In this document: positions 45,801 through 58,800 of the stretch, in pieces
Layout: each line of letters opens with the position of its first letter
Position numbering within the stretch: position 1 is the first letter of the stretch
From: Diphasiastrum complanatum
Taxonomy: Eukaryota; Streptophyta; Lycopodiopsida; Lycopodiales; Lycopodiaceae
Reading direction: 5' to 3'
Assembly (NCBI GenBank): GCA_029204225.1
Contig: MU831920.1
Location: 1 to 64,000 of the forward strand
Length of the DNA stretch: 64,000 bases
The notes under the pieces: generated by a model
What the model saw: only the letters and a program-made list of their open reading frames with translations
Told to the model about the DNA's origin: nothing
Databases searched by the model: none
Program-made: the position numbers and the translations under genes

Positions 45801-48800
45801 TCCGCGGATGTTATTTCTCTGTGAAGGCTCTGGAATGATGACGCGGAAAGCATTTCATAACAATCACAGACATTTTATAATAGTGACAAAACATTTCACT
45901 TCAAGCTCCTTCTCCACCATCAGTTTTTTGGCTTATGTCATTTTATATTTTACAGGAAGTTCCTTCAGAAAGTTGGTTCTGTGCTAGCTGTCGATGTGCA
46001 ATTTGTGGGTTAATTGACTTTCATGATGGGAAGGTCAGTGGCAAGGAGACAGCAATGCTCAAGTGTGCCCAGTGTGAACGTAAATGTAAGTTTATCACAA
46101 GCATGTTTCATTTTTATCTCAGAAAATGTACGCTTCCGAGTGACTTAAACTTATTGAGGCCGACCTTAATATAACAGTTTCAAACTTGAGACACTAAAAT
46201 TTTAGACCTTCTTTGGTATACTTTGCAGATCATAGTCCATGTTTGCTGGCTACAAAGGTGCAGCCATTAGAAGACCTTTCCATAAGAAATAGCTTCTGTG
46301 GGAAAGACTGCCAAAAGGTATGCCTTCTAGGATTCTGGAGAGGATGTTATATTAGTTTCAATGACGAATCTAAATCCTCTATATGCACTAATGACATAGT
46401 TGTAGTGGTAGGATATTTTCTTAGTTTCAATAAGGACTCTAAACCTCTATTGGCTCTAATTCCATAGTGGTAGTGGTAGGATGTTCTATTAGTTTCAACA
46501 GGGACTTCAAATCCTCCATTGATAATCTATATTCTAGATTTTCCTCTATATTCACAAGTATGTGTTTATTGCAGATCTTTTACAATCTACGAAATCTTGT
46601 AGGAAAATCTGTGGATGTTCCTGGAAATCTAAGTTGGACTCTTGTGCGCTCAAGAGAGAATATCAAAGGTAACACTGGCAAAATCAACAAACTGTTGACT
46701 GCTGCACTTGGTGCCTTGCTCGAGTGCTTCATGCCCATGGTTGATAGCTACACGAACACTGAGATCATAGCTCATGTTGTATACAACAGAACGTGAGTCT
46801 GCTCACTTTGTTATATTCATTGTTGTTAGCAGACTCACTTTGTTATATTCATTGTTGTTAGCGTTGCAGACTTTCCTTTACCTCACTTTATTTCAATCCT
46901 TCTTGTTAGCACTGCAAACTTGTCTTTACTGCTTCTCAGGGCCTGTTCTTCGACCTCCAGAGTCCAGACCTAAGCTAAATATTGCACTTGCTTTTGTTTT
47001 CTTCCATGTGTGTTTTGCTAATGAAACTCGAATTTGACAGGATGAACTTTAACCATAGGAGCAGTATGTCTGTGTCTGAAAGTCCTTTAGACTTGTGGCT
47101 ACAGCATAGGTTCTCATTGTTAGAGGTTTGTGACTTCTACATTTCATAGGTAGAGGCCAAACTAAAAATTATTATAAAGGGATCACTGATTCTTCTTGCA
47201 ATGTTCTCTTCAGACTTAAGTATCAGCGTTTAAACTTTCGTGGTTTCTACACTTTGCTCCTACACAAGGGACCTCAAATCATTGCAGTGGCGACAATTAG
47301 GTAAATATATAAATTGTTGTGATTTTGACAGCTTATAATTTGCTCGTGTTGAATGGATGATCTTTTCTTCATGAAGCTTGAAATGCCCAAATGTTCTGAA
47401 CACAAATAAATCATCAAGCTGACGCATGTCATGTTAATAAATGCTCCGATGTTTTTTTCTTGCCTATAAATATTGAGCCTTTCAACTCTTGAATCAATCT
47501 ACATCCGTATCTGGCGGCTTGAATCAATAGTCTTGTCTTTTAGGTACCTGGTCTCAATTTTTGTTGTTTTTACACAGTTTTTAGCTGGTATGTTTAGGTA
47601 AGAAGGATTTTATTTACTTCAAAGTTCAAGCATTTTTTCCCGAATTATATGGTCCTTAAAATTTAATATCTATGCATGGACGACATTATTGTTGTTGTGG
47701 TGTGCTTTTATTCATTCATAGGGTCCATGGAGCACATTTTGCGGAGATGCCTTTTATTGGAACGTGTGTTCAACATCGTCGCGAAGGGATGTGTCGGCTT
47801 CTTGTGAACATTGTAGAGCAGGTGAGTTTTTTTGTTTCTTCCTACTGAATCAGATCCACATGTAAGATATTTTTGTTTCACAATGAGGTGTCTTGTGCTT
47901 ATTACAACTTTGAGTGAATGTCCTTTCGCTGAGTATATTCCCTGGCACAGCACACAGTACTTCTATTTTGACAATAATATGATCTTAGGTCAATTGAATC
48001 CTCATTTGTCTTCATTTCAGAGTTGCTATTTCTAATTTTATTGCTTGGTGAATGCATCCTGTCCACCCGACAAATGAATTGGATGCAAAAAATTGCTATG
48101 CCATGAAATAGAGAGAGATGCTACAGCGAGTCATCAACCATTGGGGAATGCTAATAACATGACATTTACCATAAAAATCATGAAGAAAACAATCTGATCT
48201 TAAAATAAATGCAAGCTAAAGTTAAGTTTAGTTTATGCTAAGCTACTCTGACGGGTATTGTCCACAGCAATTATTTTATCAAATGAGACAGTGAGGGTTA
48301 TCTAGAGGGTCCACCTACTTAGGGCAAGAGAGCTGATAAGACTGAGAAAGCTTATACAAATATGTGAATGTAATTTGAAGAAAATTAAGTGATATAACCT
48401 ATAATATGGATAAGACTGTTGAACCAAATCCTAATGCTATAAGTGCCCAACAGGTCAGGACATATGGTCTAATGAAAAGTAGTAGCAAATCATTTTTGGC
48501 CCAAGCTTAGTTGCCCATTCCGGAACGGAACGCGTTCCAGAACGCGTTCCGTTCTGGAACGATCCCTCAAAAAAAAAATTAAAAAAATACGTTTCTTTTA
48601 AAAAGGATTTATTTCATATAAATACAGCTAATTAACTGAAAAACACAAATATCGTTCCGACCAGGAACTTTCCGGAACGTTCCGACCCATTTTGGTCGGA
48701 ACGGGCTTCTAAGGGCCCAAGTATATCCATAATGGCCCTATGAATCTCTTCTCAAAAAGAGACTGTCCTCAGTGTTAGTATCTGAAATTGCCATAGTCAC

Positions 48801-50931
48801 AATGAAAGTGATGAAGCTGACAAGTTAAGATATTTCTGTCTTACAAAATAAGGATGTTGCCTCTAAAATGCATAGAAGCCGCAACACCAGATTTTGCAAA
48901 GCCAAAAATACATGAACTTGGTACCTAAAATGTAGCCAAAAACTAGAACAATCCTTGCATGCTCATGGCGTTGAATAGATGCTAAGTAAAAAATGTGAGA
49001 ATTCACTATCTACTACCGAGCAATCAGATCCTAAGCTAAGTGGAGGGACCATGGATGCCTGATAGTAAGTGTATTGAGTGGATCAGAAAATATAACTAAA
49101 GCCAACCATGGAACCCATGAATATGACAATAGAAAGTTGGAATAAACTGTGATGAATTAACAGATAATTCACAGAACAAACGCCATCATTCAATGTAGAT
49201 GGGGAAGGAAATATAAACACACATATCGCTAACGGCTAAACATAAAAGCGATGAACATGGAATAACAATGGAAACATTGACCACAGCATGAAGAAATATT
49301 GGACAGATGGAGACCTTTAGTCCTTAATGAATACTAGTGCAGAAATGTTATTTGGAATAGCATCATTTGGATATTTTTGTACATTGTGTCTCCTCAAATT
49401 CGCTTTATGTGCTTGTCATGGCAACCAGCTGTGCAAGGAAGCTTAGCCACCCACTTGTGCCACTCTCTATTCCTTAGTCTCCATTGCTCTGCACATGCCA
49501 TCGATCAGCTGCGAGTCTCTCAATCCCGGCAGGAAGTCTTTGAACCTTTGCTGCATACCTCTGAAATTTACCTAGAAGCCTGTGTCTCTCAACTGGCAGA
49601 ATGGTAATAAACAGACCTCATAACCCTCCATACGATATGTCAAGCACTTGCTAATTAGCAAGACAATTAATGAAGGAGAAGAAAATTTCTTCTCAAAAAA
49701 GTCTGTCTATCCTCCTATCTTAATGAGTAGCAAGACAGTTAATGAAGGAGAAGAAATTCTTCTCAAAAAAGTGTCCATCATCTTAGCAACTCAAGAATTT
49801 AGTTCATCACCAAGGTACGGGTAGAACAGCACATTTTGCATGAAAAAGGGAGAGATACTGCAAACACAACAATTTTTTATGAATATGACAAGTCACCATA
49901 AGAACTATGATAAAAGACAAGCTGATCTTAAGCTGAATGCATTTATTAGCCAAGTCGAGAATAAGCTAGAGCTGCTCTCCAAATTTCGAAAGGAAGGGCC
50001 AAAGACTCAATAAGACCAAGAAGGCTAGTCTAGATATTTCTGTCATGTTGACAAGACAAGTGACCTTATTCAATGTGGATAAGATTGACAAACCACATCG
50101 TAATGGTAAATTACTATTTGTGAATACACCACCATTCAGCCAAGGCCCAAGGTATTAGCCTTCCTTGCCTTACGCCTCCATTAAACACATACAAGTGAAC
50201 TCACATTCAATCTTAATTTGCTAATTGACATCGCCAATTTGATATTTCTAAATGGGCACAGATTTCATTGGCAACTCTTTCTCGACCACTCGGTATCTGT
50301 GTCCGCCATCTAGTCAACATTGTGACACTCTTTCAAGGATTTCCTTATTGAGCAATGGAATCAAAAGGATGTATCGATAGTACAGGGTGAAGATACTTTG
50401 TTTTCACAAACAAAAAAAAAAGGTCCTTTGAAATGTGCCATGTCCAAATCAGTTCTGAAAATTACTTTTTATCAAGCCAATAAGGAAAAAGCCCTTTGGA
50501 AAAGCACTACAAATTCATAAGCTACTGTTAGATTATAGTTTGTGCATGCAGAAGAGTAGATAAATTGTTGATTCAGTTGAATTATTCAACTAAACCCAAA
50601 GTCTATAATGCTTCTAGCATTGTTTAATAGCTAGTTTGTGTACTGCTCTTGGATATGTTGAAAAAAACATTATTAGCTAGTATGGGAATTTTTTTGTCAA
50701 TTTTGTAACCCTGGACTTCTGCAGATTTTGAAGGATCTCGAGGTGCAAAGACTTGTCTTACCTGCAATTTCTGAATTAGAAGAAACGTGGCAGAAATCAT
50801 TTGGATTTCAACCACTAACTCCTGCTCTCAGACAAAAGGTGTTCGAATTCAGTATCTTTTCATCTGCTGGAGGGACATTGTTGGAGAAATCGATCTCAAA
50901 TGAAAAGCTCAAGTCAGAATCGACTCTGTAA
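42862..50931 (+). CDS. IDM1/ROS4-like nuclear protein: Agenet, Jas-like motif, PHD finger, GNAT acetyltransferase
   Basis: Eight exons: 42862-42915, 43380-45401, 45956-46085, 46229-46317, 46575-46792, 47214-47300, 47722-47821 and 50725-50931. All introns are GT/AG, and the joined frame gives 968 residues. Agenet/Tudor-like segments lie at about 12-175 ([21 protein letters not shown] across the first junction, [13 protein letters not shown]). Near 540-575 is CSCCNEIW with [12 protein letters not shown], as in IDM1-type proteins. The PHD finger ([21 protein letters not shown]) spans about 663-715. The acetyltransferase fills 765-930 ([29 protein letters not shown]). Known relatives read chromatin, acetylate histone H3 and promote active DNA demethylation. 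An upstream in-frame ATG at 42736 would add 42 residues; I chose [10 protein letters not shown] by position next to the Agenet domain. Confidence 0.85.
48100..48470. repeat. Diverged direct duplication within the last intron, copy 1
   Basis: Shares with 49840-50120 ordered words such as AGAGATRCT, AATCTGATCTTAA or variants, GATAAGACTGAGAAAGC / AATAAGACCAAGAAGGC and AATRTGGATAAGA. The two are old copies of one repeat. Confidence 0.45.
48498..48721. mobile_element. hAT-type MITE, 208 bases, with 8-base target duplication
   Basis: GGCCCAAG occurs at 48498-48505 and 48714-48721. The element between them begins CTTAGTTGCCCATTCCG and ends with the reverse complement of CTTAGAAGCCCGTTCCG (14 of 17 match). 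Inside are several GGAACG/CGTTCC words close to both ends, like subterminal transposase sites. Eight-base duplications are typical of hAT transposons. It is nonautonomous and has no reading frame. Confidence 0.75.
49840..50120. repeat. Diverged direct duplication within the last intron, copy 2
   Basis: Second copy of the segment described at 48100-48470, in the same orientation. Confidence 0.45.
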
Positions 50932-53385
50932 ATGCAACCTGATAAAGCATTCTGATTCAAGTTTCTTGGACACATAAATGAAAAATTCAGATTGCTATTG
51001 TTTGTTCTTCCATCTTCATGCTCCGTTCCGATTAGGAGTCTGTCCTTGATGGTAAGAATCAACAATCTCCAAAAAGTCATGCAAGATTTTATTGGAACTT
51101 AATTCCACAAGTGTGACAGCTACTGTTAAATAAAGATTGCATCAATATGGTGCTTTGTAGTTTCCTATTGTCTGCCATTTGTTAATACTGTTATTCAATG
51201 TTAAAAAATGGTCTGTTGAACTTGTTTTAGAATCAAAAGTAAATAACCAGAAAACACTGGTTCATGCAAAGTGGTTCATCATTTGACTAGTTTAGTGGGT
51301 GCAGTCATGGTCCATTGGTACCTGATTAGTGCAAATGGTGTGCCGAATCTCACAATGGTAGGGCACAATTTTGATTCTCCAAGGCAGACAAGCTAAGTTC
51401 TCTCCAGAAAGTTGGAAAGAACTTGCTTTCCTTTCACAGACTCCGGGAGCACACAAGGAACACCAACCTTTAAAAAAGGAACAGCTGATCGTGTCTTTAG
51501 ATCAATCATGGCTCAGTTCAGTTCATGTGTATATATGATAGTTTTGGAACTTGGAAGTTCTGAATCTGGTCCTGCGGAAACACATAGGGTTCACAGATTC
51601 CAAACTATTTTTACAATGTTAAGGTTCTTGCTGGAAGGATTCTTAGTTCTTTTTTTGATTTTTATATCGGCGTAATGTAGGAGAGATGAAATAAGATTTT
51701 TGGATTTTGTTATTCCAGATCCTTTAGTTATTCGTATTTCTTTGGATGTGATATGAACTTTTTCAGTGTCATTGGTCTGAGAGTTAAAACAAGTGGCCCT
51801 GTGGAATCATTTGGGCATCAAATGAATGGTTCTCGAAACAAAAACAGTTCTGTTCGTTGTCATCGGTTTTAGATAAAAAACAGAGCCAGTTAAACCATCC
51901 ATATTTCTTAGTTCAAACTTGAAATACCTTTGACCTGATGAGATGAAATGAACTGGTTCAAGATATGGTTGGTTTAAGCTCATTACAACATTATATCCAT
52001 CAGCAGGGATGAAGCATCTGTCGTACATATGTTTGGATTCATTGCAAAGGGGAAATTTTCGCCTATCATTATGGTGCCAAGTTGATTATTTATTTCATTA
52101 TGGCTGTGTTATTTTCTTCGTTTCTAGTACAGAAAGTGTGTTCATTCTGTTTAACGGATTGAATGAATAGGCCTTTTTGGATCAGATAGAAGCTAATGAT
52201 GGTGATCTGGATGGCTACTTGATAGCTGAGTTACAAACACAATCACATCATGGCATCAAGAACATATAGGCTAGTAGCATTTGAATGAATGTATTCTCTA
52301 ACAAAAAAACATAATATAATCAAACACAGACTGCCTCGAAGCACCCTTCTACAAAGAAACTTTCCCAATGAGGTTTTCCTAAGCTGGTCTTAGAGATTGA
52401 AGCATGAAAAATGAATCCAGAAGAAGATACTCACAGGCACCCAGTCTCCTGCAGACCCTCATGATGAACCAAATAGTTATTGCATCCAAGTAATGTTAAA
52501 TAAACTCCTTGGAATATCATATCCATACAACATTGTGCTTGTATCTCTTAGTGCTTGTGAATACTTTGCAATGGTGACCAAAGATGATTGAAGGTTTTCA
52601 AGATCTGTACTAGGCAGCTTTATATTTCCCCACAACATTGTATTTCAGTCTCCCACGCAGATCAAGGGTAGCTGACAGTTGGGTATGTACATTAAGGGTA
52701 GCTTATGATTTTACACAATTACTTGATCAAAAACCAACGCTCTTTAACTTGTTCAAATGATTGAGTTAGCTGGCTCTCTCAAACACCTTTGCCAAAAGTA
52801 CAATCGTCAGTGTTAAGGGTACATTCATGAAGGATAGATTCTCACTTGCCAATATCATTGTTGTGGAGTTCGTCATGCTCTTGCACTTTCTAGTGGACTC
52901 AATAATTTAGCTTGAAGATCAACATACATGCTACTTGAAGAACACTTAAGGTATTGCCTGATCATGATTTCAGAGTTTGAACATTATATGCAAATGAAAC
53001 CCATTCAACATTCCATGGAACCATTTCTTTTGGAGTCAATTGTGGATGTAGAAAGAAGCACAATAACTCCAATACCTAGAAGCTTGTCTATTTCCAATTT
53101 TGTTGTGCATGCAAGTTGCCTAGCAGTTTTAAGGTTTTAGACACTATTGAGTTTTCTTGGTGTCCATCTCCCCAAACCTATCCCACTATTGAATTCTCTT
53201 ACTCTCTTGTAAGGAGGACATGGTCTTTCATTGTTTTAGATTCATTACTTGCAGGTTGGCATGGGGAGGATTGTGCTTGAGAGGCCAGAAGGAGCTTGTT
53301 TCATCATGTTTCTTGGAAGGATGTTTTTCCCAGGACATTGGGCTGTCTTGAATAGATTTCTTAGGCATAAAAATAACTTTGGAAA
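50932..53385. other. 3' flank of the host gene and noncoding DNA, no gene seen
   Basis: The 3' untranslated region of the IDM1-like gene presumably lies within the first few hundred bases; no single poly(A) signal can be chosen. No sustained frame with recognisable protein content is found to 53385. Confidence 0.35.
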
Positions 53386-53388
53386 ACA

Positions 53389-53430
<42 letters not shown>
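53386..53430. repeat. (CA)n microsatellite, about 21 units
   Basis: Mostly perfect CA run. The Cys-Val and His-Thr repeat frames across it are artefacts. Confidence 0.95.
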
Positions 53431-53432
<2 letters not shown>

Positions 53433-55099
53433 TTAAATAAATTACAAATACACATCTAATGTTTTTTTTCTTCCACAAAACCCAAATTTTTCAATTAATT
53501 TTTTTCTTTTGCAAGTATAAGAGTAACAAGAACCAATATAAATAGTAAAAAACAAAAAAGGATGCCGGTTTCAGTCCTATACCTTGTTGACTTTCTCGAA
53601 CATTGGCTTTCACTGACTTTCCAGCTATTTCACTGGCTTTCTGGGGATTGGCAATTTCATAAGTTGTCTGACAATTTCTCTGGCAACTATATAGTGTGAC
53701 ATAGGTCAAAAAGCTTCGTGGATGCCAATTTCCTTGTTTGATATCATCCATCTTCTTCTTGCACTTCTTGGCCCCCAATGTCCAAGTTTATGATAGTAGA
53801 AGTAGTTTCCTTCTTCTTCTTTATAGAAATTTGGCTTGATCATGAAAGGGATTCTTATTTGATCTATATTTCTTTTTGTTCTTCCATTTTCCTTTCACCA
53901 CTAATGTCTGGTCTTCAATCCCTTAGTTCAAATCCTAGAAATCTCACTCCGTTGTTCCACCTGCAATATGAAGACCATCTCTTAGTGTCAAATCAGATCA
54001 CAAAGACCTAATTATGCCCCTTGATCTTTGGCAAATTTAGAGAGCACATCTAGCTTCATTACAAATGTAGAAATCATGCATTAACTACTCATAGAAGATG
54101 AAAACTCAATAAGGATTTTCCATAAACACTTAGATATGATAATTTAATGTTCCTGTCCATACAACAATAGTACAATAATAGTACTTATACGTGTGGATCC
54201 ATCAACATAAGAAAAATAGCATTCTACACACAAGATCTCACTATATCAACACCAAAATGCAAAAGATGGATGTAGAAACCCAAAGAGATATCTTCCATAA
54301 GAATGAATGAGAGAAGAACGAGAGAGATGAATTTCTCCCACACTTGTATGCCTATTTATAACAGTCTATTGACCATTAAATTTTAGATCATCTTGCCCAA
54401 GCTTATCAACTTATGGAAGTTTCTAGGTACTTGCCAGAAACCTAGACTACTTGACTAGATTCAATATATCTCTTCTAACCAATAAGAGTAGGTCCAAATC
54501 CTACTCTAATTGGTTTTATGATAACTTTCATGATTGATATAGAGAATAGTGTCCATATTGGATGCTTCACTATTTCTTACATCAATTTTACATATCAAGA
54601 TGTAGCTATAACATGAAGAACCAAATAGAATGTAAATGCAATGATTCCTCCATGCTTCCGCCTTTGAACTCTCTGAAAAATAATAGCAAACAAACAACTA
54701 TTGTGAGTTATAACCAATGCTTGCATGTCTCCTCCATCTTTGTCCTTCTTTGATATGTCTCCACCATGAAAATCTATGAATGAGCATCCATTGCCATCTT
54801 GTCACAAGCTATTCTCAACACTTGAGAACCTAGCCATGAATGAGTGATATAATGAGACTCCCTTGGCTTCATTTCCATCAACAAAACCAGCCAAGAACGC
54901 TAGTACAACTCCAAAATCAACATTACGGAAAACAATGTAACTAGTTTCACCACATCTTGATAATTTGCACACATTCACATGAAATTTGTAAAAGTACAAC
55001 AAAAAGGACCAAGAATGGATCTAAATCAGATCCACAAGTGTGATTGGGTGTTATATTAGATCAATCTATCAATCTACACAAGATTAGATAGCTTTTAGA
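53431..55099. other. Noncoding, no gene; possible LTR relic in minus orientation
   Basis: A minus-strand TATAAATAGG box is readable near 54350, preceded by LTR-like sequence, and may mark an old copia LTR. Nothing else is assignable. Confidence 0.3.
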
Positions 55100-55829
55100 T
55101 CACATCTACATTAAGAAATCTAACAAGAACAATCATTATTGATCAAAATTAATGCTTGCTAGCTTCACACGTGTGAAAACCTGTCAGAGTATGGAAAACA
55201 AGCTAAGAATGAAGTATACTAAGCTTATAACCCAATCAATGCATAAAAACACAAGAGAAATAGAGAGAAAACACTAGAATTGCTCCAAAACCAAGATTTA
55301 GCTTCCATGTTTATTATGGCCAAATGAGGCACTATATATACATGAAGGAGGGCTCGGGCTACTGCTGAGTCACTGATATGGCATGTGTGAGAGTGCCTAG
55401 TCACCTAAGGATCCATCAATCACATCAAACTTGGCACATGGTCCATGACTTCCATGATTTAAGGCACCTCATTGATTTTGGGTGATTTCCTACATTCTAG
55501 GAACCTAGATAAAAATCTTCTACAAGTCTAAACTCAACCTCTATTGATCTTTCCACACGTGTGAGCAGAACTCTACAAGTGAGAGATCAATCCTAATCTA
55601 AAGATGTTGCACATTTTACCAATAGAAAGGTGCCAAGTGACATAAAACTAAAAAACTAGATTTTGGCCTTTTTAGCCAATAGATTTCTGATCAAATGATA
55701 TGTACATACTAGATGATTAATCTAAATGATAAATGCATTTGATTCACATGTGGGAATAGGCTCCACATGTGTAATCAAGATATGTACATGGATCTAGCTT
55801 AGATCAAGCATGATTTTGACATTTTCACA
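55100..55829 (-). repeat. Copia-4 3' LTR (inner edge firm, outer edge approximate)
   Basis: On the minus strand the LTR begins TGTGAAAATGTC at 55829, right after the purine-rich tract TTGAGGACGAG. A TATATATAG box lies near 55335. Palindromes of CACACGTGTG type occur near 55175 and 55556. The outer edge is set only by usual copia LTR length. Confidence 0.5.
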
Positions 55830-55843
55830 CTCGTCCTCAAAAT

Positions 55844-58800
55844 CTAGCTTGGTAAATCTACCATACATCTATCTACAACTCCAAGTGCTAATCTTAACTT
55901 CACAAATGGATCCTTTGTGAATGGTTTAGTAAGTATATCGGCAACACAATCTGAAGATGAAACATGGATGAGCTTGATCTCCTTTGCTTGTACATTCTCT
56001 CTCACAAAGTGATGTGAAATCTCAATGTGCTTGGTTTGAGCATGGAAGATTGGATTGTTGGTGGTCTGCTTGATTGTCATAATAGATGCATGGAATGTCT
56101 TCAGCCTTGATCACTTGAAGCTCCTCCAAAAGTCTTCTTAGCCATAGGATCTCCTTTGTTGTTGTTGTCATAGCTTTATACTCGGATTCGGTTGATGAAA
56201 GAGATATGGTATCTTGCTTTGTGAAAAGCCAACATATGACTCCTCCACATAGGAATGTAGCAAAGGCACTTGTGGATCTTCTATACACTTTGTCACCTGC
56301 AAAATTTGAGTCCGAGTATGCTCTCAAACAAATATTAGTCCCTTTATACACTATGCCAAAGTTTCTAGTAGTCGAGATGTAACTTAACACTCTTTTGGCC
56401 TCTTCCAATGACATATTAGTGGACTTTGCATGTATTGACTCAATTTGTCAACACAAAAGCTAAGATCTGGTCTAGTGATGTTCAAATAGATCAAAGAACC
56501 AATAAGTTTTCTATAGGTAGTGATGTCCTCAAAGGATGCTTCATCACTTTCCTTAAAAACTTTCACATTTAGTTCCATGGGAGTTTCAACTCCTTTACAA
56601 TCTTTCATGCCAAACTTTTCTAAGATGGATCTAGCATACTTAGATTGACATATGAAAGTAAAATCATTGCATCTAGTAACTTCTATTCCAAGTATGACCT
56701 TTAGAAGTCCTAGATCTACCATCTTAAACTCACTAGACAAGGAAATTTTTACATCTTTAATGCCATCAAGGTCATTTCCTGTGAGAATTATATCATCAAC
56801 ATATAAAACCAAAATGATGACCTTTCCATCATTACATTTGTAGTACAATGATGGTTCATAAGAACTTACAAAAAATCCAATGGAAATAAGATAATGCAAC
56901 CTAGAGTACCAAGCTCTAGGTGCTTGCTTGAGTCCATAACTCTTCTTCAAAAAGCATACTTTGTCTTCTTCTCCATCTTTGATGAAGCCCTTGGGTTGAC
57001 ACATGTAAATTTCCTCCCCCAAGAATCCATTCAAGAAAGCATTTGTCACATCAAGTTGAAAGAGCTCCCACTTGAAAGAAGTAGCAAGACATATGATCAA
57101 TCTAATGGTTAAAAGCTTTGCAACATGAGCAAAGGCTTCATCATAATCTATGCCTTTGACTTGCAAAAATCCTTTTGCTACAAGTCTAGCTTTATACTTA
57201 TGAATGGAACCATCTTGATTATACTTCAATCTATATATCCATTTAGAGGCTTCTTTCCATAAGGTAGATCAACAAGATCCCAAGTTTGACTTTCCAACAA
57301 TGCATCAAACTCTACTTGCATAACATTCTTCCAACTTTGAGACTTAATTGCTTCTTCAAAATATGTTGGTTCTTCAAGCATAGTAATCAAGAAAGAATAA
57401 GAGGTGTGTAGTTGAGAATCTTCCCTTTGCTTTCCTTTGTCACTATAAGTGGCTCGGCCCTCACTCTTGTTGATTTTCTTAGCTCCTTTAGATCTTGAGA
57501 AAGATCCTCTTGATCTTCAACTCCTTGAAGTTACTACTCGGCCATAGCATGATCATTGATAAGATGAGAGTTGTTGGAAAGCACCTTCTCTTTGACATTG
57601 AGAGATTCATCAAAAAGTACATCTCTACTTACAACAACTTTCTTGGTAGTAGGATCAAATATCTTATAAGCTTTACTACTTTCACTATAACCAACAAAGA
57701 TGCCTTTAAAAGAAGTACCATCTTCCTTCTTCCTTACTTCTAAAGGAATGTGTACATAACAAGTACATCCAAAAACTATCAACTCACTAAGATTTGGCTT
57801 TTTGCCATACAATGCTTCAGAAGGTGTGAGTCCTTCAATGGCACTATTAGTCATTCTATTACATAGAAAATTTGCACATAAAATAGCTTCTCCCCAAAAT
57901 GAAATAGGAAGAGATGCATCTAATCTCAATGCTTTAGCACACTCACATAGTGTTCTATTTTTCCTCTCGGCCACCCCATTTTGTTGTGGGGTGTATGTGC
58001 AAGTAAACTCTCTTCTAATGCCATTAGTTTGACAAAACTCTTTCATACTATTGGAGATGTACTCCCCTCCATTATCACATCTTAATACTTTCAAGGTAGC
58101 ATTAAGCTGCTTTTCTACAAGAGTTTTGAGCTTCACAAAGGTTTCAAACACTTCACTTTTCTTAGACAAGAGGTAAATCCAAGAGTATCTTGATTTATCA
58201 TCAATAAAAGTGACATACATAAGAGCTCCACCATTAGATTCATGTGAAAAAGAGTGAACATCCGAGTGAATAAGATCAAGAGGAGAGTTAGATCTTGTCA
58301 AATATCTCTTAGAGGTTGCTTATGAGACTTGGAGAGTCCACAAGCTTCACAAAGCTTCCCCCTCTTGGATATGGCTTTGGGAAGTCCAATTGCTAGCTCC
58401 TTGTTCACCATGGTCTCCATAGCTTTGAAGTTAGGATGGCCTAACCTCTTGTGCCATAGCTTCACTGAGAGAGCTCCTCCCTTGCCATGTTTACACTTCC
58501 AACCATCAAATTATCATCCAACATAAATAACCTTCCTTGCTTAAAACCATTAGCAATACATTTATCATTCTTCAAGATGGAACATGCTCCATGCTTGAAA
58601 TGTACATCTAATCCACTATCCATAAGTTGACCAACACTTAACAAGTTCTTTGTAATGGAAGGTACATAAAGAACATTGTCTAGATCTACTTTCTTAGATG
58701 ATCCAAGACATAACGGAATGGATCCAATTCCTACAATCTCACATTCTTGATCACTTGCAGTGAAGGTAAACTTCTTAGAATTATTGTAAGAAAGTAAAGT

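Larger units (their letters stand above)
47822..50724 (+). other. Large last intron of the IDM1-like gene
   Basis: At 2.9 kb it is several times longer than the other introns. It contains a hAT-type MITE at 48498-48721 and two diverged direct copies of a segment (about 48100-48470 and 49840-50120). No coding sequence is seen in it. Confidence 0.7.

Noticed and set aside
42862-50931. Minus-strand open frames opposite exon 2 (for example 43664-44089, 44135-44479)
   Set aside because: They are shadows of the coding exon and have no domain content or splice context of their own.
51807-52028. Short minus-strand open frame downstream of the host gene
   Set aside because: Only 73 residues, no homology recognised and no splice partners seen.
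53228-53478. Cys-Val repeat frames over the CA tract
   Set aside because: Same artefact as above, in overlapping frames.
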